Of a stretch of DNA of 8,910 bases, positions 4,772-8,910 are shown piece by piece. How positions within the stretch are numbered: position 1 is the first letter of the stretch; each line of letters starts with the position of its first letter. The position numbers and the translations under genes are program-made. The notes under the pieces are model-generated. The model saw only the letters and a program-made list of their open reading frames with translations, was not told the origin of the DNA and searched no databases. This DNA is from an uncultured Acidobacteriota bacterium (lineage in GTDB: Bacteria > Acidobacteriota > Thermoanaerobaculia > UBA5066): contig CALFNC010000517.1 in the NCBI GenBank assembly GCA_937902605.1, positions 1-8,910 of the forward strand. Reading direction: 5' to 3'.

Positions 4772-7444
4772 TCACTGGAAGTACCCGTTCACGTCGAGGA
4801 TCAGGTCGACGGTCCCCGGCGAGCCGTTCATCACCTTGATGCCGGTGCCGTCGGCCGCCACCGAAACAATCGCGTTGTTCGCCCGGGTCTGGGCCGCCTG
4901 GAAGTTGATGTTGCTGGCAAGAGGGGGGATCGTCAGGTCCGCCCGGTAGAGAGACAGGCTGCCCGCAGCCGTCGGTCCCGTGACCGCCAGGTTGAGAGAG
5001 AGGGCTCGCGCCGAGGCCGGAACGCCGCACTTCCCGGCGACCGCGACGGCACGAATCTCCCCCGGGGAGAGGGAGGGCGCCCCCGCGTCCGGTCCGGTTG
5101 TATGCCGGGTATCGATAACGCGGCAGGGTGCCAGGGTGTAGAAACGCGTCGCAACCACGACGGGGACGAGCGCGCTCGCCTGCGGGGAAGCGCAGCCCGA
5201 GGAGCTGGTCTCCACGACCGAGAGGACCACTGTCCCTGACGCGCCCGCCGTGAACGTGATCTGGTTCGTATTCTGCCCCGCCGTGATCGAGCCATTCGTG
5301 ATCGACCAGAAATAGCTGCTTCCGGCGTGCGCGACGGCCGAGGCCACCAGTCCTGTCGCCCCGGGAGCGACGGCAGTCGGGGCAGTGATAACCGGGGTCG
5401 CCGGACAGGTGCCACCGATCGCCAGGATTCCGGTCACCGACGCCGCGGTCTGTCCATCCGGATTCGTCACGGTCACCGACCGCGAGCCCGAGGTCGCGCC
5501 AGCGGCCACCGTGATGTTCATTGTGAAGTGCGTCGGATCGGTGAAGGTGACGGAGCTTACGGTCACCCCGGTCCCGCCGACAGAGGCGCCGAGGTGATTG
5601 GGAAAGCCGGGTCCGCCGGTGTCCGGACCCGGATCGAAGAACTCCGTTCCCGACGTGGAGGTCCCGGTGACGACCACGTTGACGTTCGTCCAGCCAGGGG
5701 ACACCGAAGCGGGCGAGCAGCTCGCCGGGACCGCCGGCGGCGGTGCCTTGAGCTGTACTGCCTGGACTGCCCAGACGTTGTTCGCGCTGACGTATTCCTG
5801 GAACGTCCACATCGTCTGGTCGTCGGTCGGATCCACGACGGTCTGCGAGAAGTCCCCCCATCGACGTGGCAACGTCTTGCCGAGCGTGTAGCTGCCGCTT
5901 CCGGCCTGCGCGACGGTCGGGGCCTGCGTCGTCCCGGCGGCGTCAGGCCGGAGCCGGCCCGCCACGGCCACGCCGGCGCTCGTGGTCAGATTCGCCCTGC
6001 TACAGCCCAGAGCCATGTGACCCTGCCCCGACGCGGCGACCGACGGCATCCAGTAGTAGAGCGGGGTTCCGCTCGCGTCGTAGAGGGTGCCCGACTGGAC
6101 CAGCGTCGGCGTCGCGGTCATGTTGGCTATCTCGTACCAGCGCGATCCGTCCATGCCGCCGCTGGACGAGCCGACGCCGCTCGAGTTCACCTGGATGTTG
6201 TGCGCGGTCCAGAGGCTACTCGTTCCCGCGACCTTGTTCCTGTGGATGGCCGCAGCAAATAGGCGGTCGTCGATCGCATCGAGGGAGTTGCCGATGCCGC
6301 CGGGGTGGGGAACGTCGAGCGGGAACGTGGTCGTCGGGACCGTTAGGGCCATGTTCGCGGAAAGGGAGGGAACCCCGCCGGGGCTGATGACCCTCCGTAT
6401 GTCGAGAGCCGAGAACACCTGGTTGTCCACGCCGACAAAGTACCCCTCGGTCGAGGCCGGGTCGTCGTTGTCGACGCCCTGCGCCGTGAAAATTCCAGGC
6501 CCCGTGCCGTTGACCGCCCCGATCTGCCGAAATGCCGTGAGCGTCAGTGTCCCCGTGAGGAGGGACGCCTTATTGATGACGTAAACCGTAGTGCCGATGA
6601 AGGTCGTCCCCGAGGAATTGAAGACGCTGACACCAACGTAGAGCGCGTTCCTGTCGACGCCGAGGGTCGGATAGTCGGCGAACCCTCCCGTGTCCGAGTT
6701 GAGCGTCGCGCCGACCGCGTCCATCTGGAACTGGTAGAAGGTGAAGCTCGATGGTCCGGTGATCGTCGGGCCGGAGCTCACGGCCAAGAGGACGCGGTTG
6801 CTCGACGCGGCCACGTCGATCATGACGACGAACCAACGCTGGGTCAGCCGGTCGTACCGGATGTGCGGGTCCGACGGCAAGGCGCTCCGGACGGAGGCGA
6901 AGAAGACATCCGTGCTGGTGTCGAGCCCTCCCAGCGCTCCCCCCTTGCTGAAGACCCTGATACGGCCGTTGGCGATAGCCAGGATCTGGCTCGGCCCCAC
7001 CGCCCCCATGCTGTCGGGCGGAATAAAGCCCGACATGCTGAGGTCGACGGCGAGGAAGTTCGCCGGGCCGACCGACTGCGGGCTGTAGGGAACCAGGCTC
7101 GTTCCAACGCCGGCCCTCGGCGGCCACCGGGAAACGGCGGGAGCGGCCGGGTTGTCCGGCAGGCCTCGCCGATCGGGGTATCTCGGCTCCGGGCGCTCGA
7201 TGAGCGTTCCGGCCGGGATCTTCGGCGCCCGCGCCTCCCGCGTCATGATCTCGTCCACGGTCTCGGTGATCCCCGGCGCGCCGGCCCAGGTCTCCCCCTG
7301 GATCTCCGGCAGCTCCAGGGTCGTCCTCGCGACGAGCTGCGGAACCTCTACCCTTTCGGGAGGTTCAGGTGCGCCCCAGGCCGGAAGGGCCAGCAGCGAG
7401 AAGGCCCCGAGCGAGAAGGACATGATGCCCGCGATCGATCTCAA
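4772..7444 (-). CDS. Secreted multidomain protein: propeller-like body, TIG-like and PKD/Ig-like domains, PCRxxDTR C-terminal module
   Basis: This 890-residue protein starts with a signal peptide (MRSIAGIMSFSLGAFSLLAL, cleavage near AWGA). A Pro-rich low-complexity region (about 26-115) precedes a large body (about 120-565) that includes IPPDSMGAVGPSQILAIANG (141-160). I recall similar PPD-x-x-GAVGP segments from secreted bacterial proteins with repeated beta-strand blades, so a propeller is likely but not proven. A TIG-like stretch (about 575-676) and a PKD/Ig-like stretch (about 681-764, with FWSITNGSI at 712-720) follow. Then comes the shared tail: FYTLAPCRVIDTR (768-780), second cysteine in AGKCGVP (Cys806), SNINFQA (844-850), RANNAIV (854-860) and LILDVNGYFQ (881-890, C-terminus). 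No catalytic motif is visible; an adhesion or scaffold role is an inference. The start is taken as TTG 7444, which overlaps the upstream stop as TTGA and has GGGGAGG four bases upstream. ATG 7423 is the alternative but lacks a good ribosome site and loses the arginine of the signal peptide n-region. Confidence 0.88.
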   Translation of the reverse strand: MRSIAGIMSFSLGAFSLLALPAWGAPEPPERVEVPQLVARTTLELPEIQGETWAGAPGITETVDEIMTREARAPKIPAGTLIERPEPRYPDRRGLPDNPAAPAVSRWPPRAGVGTSLVPYSPQSVGPANFLAVDLSMSGFIPPDSMGAVGPSQILAIANGRIRVFSKGGALGGLDTSTDVFFASVRSALPSDPHIRYDRLTQRWFVVMIDVAASSNRVLLAVSSGPTITGPSSFTFYQFQMDAVGATLNSDTGGFADYPTLGVDRNALYVGVSVFNSSGTTFIGTTVYVINKASLLTGTLTLTAFRQIGAVNGTGPGIFTAQGVDNDDPASTEGYFVGVDNQVFSALDIRRVISPGGVPSLSANMALTVPTTTFPLDVPHPGGIGNSLDAIDDRLFAAAIHRNKVAGTSSLWTAHNIQVNSSGVGSSSGGMDGSRWYEIANMTATPTLVQSGTLYDASGTPLYYWMPSVAASGQGHMALGCSRANLTTSAGVAVAGRLRPDAAGTTQAPTVAQAGSGSYTLGKTLPRRWGDFSQTVVDPTDDQTMWTFQEYVSANNVWAVQAVQLKAPPPAVPASCSPASVSPGWTNVNVVVTGTSTSGTEFFDPGPDTGGPGFPNHLGASVGGTGVTVSSVTFTDPTHFTMNITVAAGATSGSRSVTVTNPDGQTAASVTGILAIGGTCPATPVITAPTAVAPGATGLVASAVAHAGSSYFWSITNGSITAGQNTNQITFTAGASGTVVLSVVETSSSGCASPQASALVPVVVATRFYTLAPCRVIDTRHTTGPDAGAPSLSPGEIRAVAVAGKCGVPASARALSLNLAVTGPTAAGSLSLYRADLTIPPLASNINFQAAQTRANNAIVSVAADGTGIKVMNGSPGTVDLILDVNGYFQ

Positions 7445-8910
7445 TTGGCCTCCCCGAGAAGCGCGTCGTAGAGCGATATTCTCTCAGAAGCTGCGTGGAA
7501 CGCCGACGGACCTGCCTCTCCCCCGCGGAACGGCGGGATGGCGACCTCCCCCGAGACGAGTCCGAGCAGGAGTTTCTCGACTCCGGCCGCTCCCTGGTCG
7601 GGAGGCACGAGGATTCCCCCGCCCTCGGCCGCGACCCGGTCGCCGATCGCCCCGTGCGCGAACGCCAGCACGGGCACGCCCGCAGCGCGGCACTCGCTCA
7701 GGGTCAGCCCGAACGTCTCGGGCCAGACGGACAGGAGGAGGGCGATGTCGATTCGCTCCTGGCGCAGGAGCCGCGTGAGCCCCCCGGCCTTGTAGTGGCC
7801 TACGACATTGGCACCGAGGCGTCTCGCGCGGACGAGTAGGGTCGGATCGCCGCTACCCAGGATCGACCAGCGCAGGGGCCGGGCCCGGTTCGCCTGGAAT
7901 CGGCGGAGTAGTTCCTCGAAGACGAGAGCCCCCTTGTGCGGCCGGTAGGCCCCGACGAACGCCACGTGGAGCGGGCCGTCGCGCTCCGTATCACCGGCCG
8001 GCCGGGAAAGCGCGACCCCGCCTTCTCTCGGTGCGGGGGGGGCTATCACCCTCTCCTGCCGAGGGCGTGCTCCAGGGAACAGAGTCGCGTGCTGGCGCCT
8101 CAGGAACTCCGACGGGTAGACGACGGCGTCTGCTGACGAGAGGAGCTCCTCCCCGGAGGCCCGCCATCTCTCGACGAATCCTTCCGGAAGGCTCCACGAC
8201 GCGGAAAGACAGGTCCGGCACCTGTCCGCGTCCCGCGAGTAGTTGCAGAAGCGGAAGAGGGGCTCCTCGACGAGGTTCGGCCGTGGGCAGAACAGGGCGA
8301 AGTCGTGCAACGAGATGACGACCTTCGGCCCTCCCTTTGCCAGGGCGAGAAGGGCTCCCGGCGGCCAGCCCGAGACCCCTTCGACGTTCACGAGCCTCGC
8401 TCCGACGAGGCGGACCGCCTCCAGGAGCGTTCCGATCGCGGCACGAGGACTCTCCGCCGGGTCCGTCACGGGCTGCCACGGTCCGAGACGTGCGCGCTGC
8501 CTGAGGCCTCCGTGAGACGTCCGGAGCGTCCACTGGCCCTCCTCGGGAGAGAGGAGAGCCGTCGGACGAAGGCGAGCCTCCTCCATGAGCCGTGCGCGAA
8601 GCTGCGTGGGTATCCCGCCCCAGCGAGGGGCCAGGGGCGTCGCGAGGACGTCCAGGACCGGCACCGGGGTTCCCGCCCTGGTCAGATCCTCGGGCGAGAC
8701 CGTCCTCTCGACGCTGCGCCGGCGCAGCTCGTCGAATCGATCGGCGAGCCTCGCCCCGAGGCCACGCGGCCCCTCCGCACGCAAGAGATCCCACGCGAGA
8801 CGCACCGCCCTCAACTCGTGCCCCGGCCGCCGAGGATCTCGCCGTAGATCTCCTCGATTCTTCGCGCGGCGACCGCCAGCGTCCTTACGGGTGGCAGGGC
8901 GCGCCGCCAC
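7441..8910 (-). CDS. GT4-like glycosyltransferase (GT-B fold), 5' end outside window
   Basis: Residue numbers count from the right window edge (489 visible). Residues about 84-300 look like the N-terminal Rossmann half of a GT-B enzyme: PVLDVLATPLAPRWGG (84-99) is a typical opening strand with a Gly-rich turn, LVNVEGVSGW (173-182) a middle strand, and LHDFALFCPRP (201-211) a family-typical His-Asp segment. The C-terminal half (about 312-489) contains VAFVGAYRPHKG (316-327), LGSGDP (351-356) and the EX7E motif PETFGLTLSE (Glu398, Glu406), which binds the sugar-nucleotide donor in retaining GT4 enzymes. Four cysteines (208, 222, 231, 234) may form a structural site. Residues 1-80 are arginine-rich and helical-looking and precede the expected domain start, so the gene probably continues to the right, possibly as a fusion with another domain. 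A GTG lies exactly at the edge (8910) but cannot be judged as a start. Likely role: cytoplasmic synthesis of surface polysaccharide; acceptor and sugar unknown. Its stop overlaps the next start. Confidence 0.9.
   Translation of the reverse strand: MAARPATRKDAGGRRAKNRGDLRRDPRRPGHELRAVRLAWDLLRAEGPRGLGARLADRFDELRRRSVERTVSPEDLTRAGTPVPVLDVLATPLAPRWGGIPTQLRARLMEEARLRPTALLSPEEGQWTLRTSHGGLRQRARLGPWQPVTDPAESPRAAIGTLLEAVRLVGARLVNVEGVSGWPPGALLALAKGGPKVVISLHDFALFCPRPNLVEEPLFRFCNYSRDADRCRTCLSASWSLPEGFVERWRASGEELLSSADAVVYPSEFLRRQHATLFPGARPRQERVIAPPAPREGGVALSRPAGDTERDGPLHVAFVGAYRPHKGALVFEELLRRFQANRARPLRWSILGSGDPTLLVRARRLGANVVGHYKAGGLTRLLRQERIDIALLLSVWPETFGLTLSECRAAGVPVLAFAHGAIGDRVAAEGGGILVPPDQGAAGVEKLLLGLVSGEVAIPPFRGGEAGPSAFHAASERISLYDALLGEAN
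7449..7455 (-). promoter_or_regulatory. Shine-Dalgarno site for the TTG start, inside the glycosyltransferase 3' end
   Basis: The minus strand reads GGGGAGG followed by CCAA and TTG 7444. The site lies in the last codons of the glycosyltransferase gene and supports a TTG start with a TTGA stop/start overlap, an arrangement typical of translational coupling. The four-base spacing is shorter than usual. Confidence 0.5.

Noticed and set aside
6863..7471. 202-codon plus-strand frame over the glycosyltransferase/propeller junction
   Set aside because: It is antisense to two well-supported genes, has Arg/Asp/Gly-rich shadow composition and no recognisable domain.
1..8910. tRNA or rRNA genes, CRISPR arrays, transposases, attachment sites
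   Set aside because: I read both strands for regularly spaced repeats, recombinase motifs and cloverleaf-like segments and found none; the direct repeats present are within protein domain repeats or very short.

Overview
The window is GC-rich and every gene I can support lies on the minus strand, so transcription runs from right to left. Four of the five main genes encode exported proteins (N-terminal signal peptides). All four end, or begin to end at the window edge, in the same roughly 125-residue C-terminal module, marked by an aromatic-x-L-x-P-C-R-(I/V)-x-D-T-R opening, a second cysteine 32-36 residues later and a D-(F/L)-ILDV-x-G-(F/Y) ending. Such tails are, from memory, frequent in secreted proteins of Acidobacteriota (Thermoanaerobaculia-like) and some Actinobacteria. 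The GC content, secretome style and glycosyltransferase type fit an environmental Acidobacteriota genome. That assignment is an inference, not a demonstrated identity.

Layout from right to left (direction of transcription): (1) 8910-7441, a family-4-like glycosyltransferase whose N-terminus lies beyond the right edge. (2) 7444-4772, an 890-residue secreted protein with a probable beta-propeller body, a TIG-like domain, a PKD/Ig-like domain and the C-terminal module; its TTG start overlaps the glycosyltransferase stop. (3) 4771-4503, a 269-base non-coding stretch holding a small palindrome followed by a T run just after gene 2 and a strong 16-bp interrupted inverted repeat in the leader of the next gene. 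(4) 4502-2406, a secreted reprolysin-like zinc metalloprotease with TIG domain and C-terminal module. (5) 2405-2229, a spacer with a possible 44-codon small ORF and a weak promoter candidate. (6) 2228-1704, a 174-residue protein that is almost nothing but a signal peptide plus the C-terminal module. (7) 1668-1, a secreted FG-GAP/VCBS-repeat propeller protein that runs off the left edge inside its own C-terminal module.

The window therefore reads as a cassette of exported or surface proteins (protease, two propeller proteins, and a solo copy of the tail) next to an envelope-sugar glycosyltransferase. The shared tail is the most notable signal: it is the only thing the four otherwise unrelated exported proteins have in common, it is always at the extreme C-terminus, and it also exists alone. 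It could be a surface-attachment, sorting or partner-binding module, but the sequence does not prove any of these. I see no RNA genes, CRISPR arrays, insertion sequences, attachment sites or origins.
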